A stretch of 7,623 bases of DNA. Origin: Thermoflexales bacterium. GTDB taxonomy: Bacteria; Chloroflexota; Anaerolineae; Fen-1058. The notes below the pieces were generated by a model. It ran no database searches, was not told the DNA's origin, and saw only the letters and a program-made list of their open reading frames with translations. The DNA is taken from positions 1 to 7,623 of the forward strand of contig JAFGFO010000023.1 in the NCBI GenBank assembly GCA_016931085.1, read 5' to 3'. The first letter of the stretch is position 1; each line of letters starts with the position of its first letter. The translations under genes and the position numbers were made by a program. Positions 7,365 to 7,623 of this stretch are shown here, piece after piece.

Positions 7365-7504
7365 AGGGCTGTTGCAAAGTCGGTAGGTTGGGTTGAGCGC
7401 AGCGAAACCCAACATCCTCCACGATGGAATACTGTTGGGTTTCGAAGACTCAACCCAACCTACAGCTACGAACTTCATTTGTCAAGGGACTTTGCAGCAG
7501 CCCT
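7365..7504. mobile_element. MITE-like 140-bp element with 17-bp terminal inverted repeats
   Basis: The ends are AGGGCTGTTGCAAAGTC (7365-7381) and its inverted copy GACTTTGCAGCAGCCCT (7488-7504), matching at 16 of 17 positions. The interior holds no ORF of note and is dominated by a nested palindrome. The core CTGTTGCAAA is shared with the ends of IS6/IS26-type elements, which may hint at the transposase that mobilised it. No target-site duplication is evident at its borders, so it is either old or bounded differently. It lies 20 bp upstream of the -35 box of the Roadblock promoter. Confidence 0.6.
7383..7463. repeat. Nested perfect palindrome (REP-like) inside the MITE-like element
   Basis: The outer arms are GTAGGTTGGGTTGAG (7383-7397) and its exact inverse at 7449-7463. 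The inner arms are CGAAACCCAACA (7403-7414) and its exact inverse at 7433-7444. The loop is 18 nt, with 5-nt and 4-nt internal bulges. Each half can also fold on itself through GTTGGGTT/AACCCAAC, so a long hairpin can exchange with two shorter ones. I recall closely similar GTTGGGTT...AACCCAAC intergenic repeats from many bacterial genomes, but I could not run a search. Confidence 0.8.
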
Positions 7505-7508
7505 ACTG

Positions 7509-7534
7509 TTGGGCATTCGTAGCAAATCGCCCAA
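7509..7534. repeat. Short inverted repeat
   Basis: TTGGGC (7509-7514) and GCCCAA (7529-7534) form a 6-bp stem around a 14-nt loop, which can extend slightly with a bulge. It lies between the MITE-like element and the 34-bp palindrome. No T tract follows on either strand, so it is not a clear terminator. Confidence 0.4.
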
Positions 7535-7584
7535 GTGGGGCAACCTCCCCGAAAGCTCTAAGCTTTCGGGGAGGTAAGTGGGGC
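7533..7584. repeat. 15-bp perfect inverted repeats bracketed by 9-bp direct repeats
   Basis: ACCTCCCCGAAAGCT (7543-7557) and its exact inverse (7561-7575) are separated by only CTA. The pair is bracketed by identical 9-bp direct repeats AAGTGGGGC at 7533-7541 and 7576-7584. The layout is that of a mobile element reduced to its two terminal repeats plus a target-site duplication. The stem is very stable, but no U tract follows it in either direction. The region from 7585 to the window end shows only a weak CCACAA/TTGTGG pair and no gene. Confidence 0.7.
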
Positions 7585-7623
7585 GCCGAGCCACAAAATG
7601 ACGCTATTGTGGGGGATATATGC

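Noticed and set aside
7357..7512. 8-bp target-site duplication expected for an IS6-type insertion around the MITE-like element
   Set aside because: The 8 bases outside the left and right terminal repeats do not match, so no target-site duplication is claimed.
7543..7575. Intrinsic transcription terminator
   Set aside because: The stem is long and strong, but no T tract follows on either strand, and the 9-bp direct repeats favour a mobile-element origin.

Overview
The window is GC-rich DNA, and every supportable gene lies on the minus strand, so transcription runs from right to left. The gene content points to Chloroflexota, probably an Anaerolineae/Caldilineae-like lineage. It combines a Roadblock/LC7 protein beside a V4R protein, a YfhO-type membrane glycosyltransferase, and a heptanucleotide tandem-repeat array of a kind I recall from such genomes. 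The taxonomic call is inference.

Right edge to left: 7346-7623 holds no gene that I can see. It is stacked with palindromic elements: a 34-bp near-continuous palindrome between 9-bp direct repeats, a short hairpin, and a 140-bp MITE-like element with 17-bp terminal inverted repeats around a nested palindrome. A good sigma70-type promoter (TTGACA, 17 bp, TAACCT) and a small dyad follow at 7295-7345. They lead into a signalling module: a Roadblock/LC7 protein (6881-7252), a V4R-domain protein (6221-6850), a terminator-like hairpin, and a response regulator whose output domain is a GGDEF domain without the GGDEF residues (5284-6135).

A hairpin containing the next Shine-Dalgarno sequence separates the regulator from two cell-envelope sugar genes. 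The first encodes a soluble DPM1-like GT2 glycosyltransferase (4481-5236). The second encodes a 1437-residue membrane protein (240-4553) that joins a complete YfhO-like transferase to a complete Wzx/MOP-type flippase. By analogy with the Bacillus CsbB/GtcA/YfhO pathway, these two genes may hold all three steps of a lipid-phosphate-sugar glycosylation route: loading the carrier, flipping it, and transferring the sugar outside. At the left edge, a short ORF of unknown nature (1-111) runs out of the window.

The points most worth a second look are the YfhO-flippase fusion and its three-component logic, the in-frame 15-heptad DNA array inside it, the Roadblock + V4R pair next to a catalytically dead GGDEF regulator, and the palindrome-rich region upstream of the promoter.
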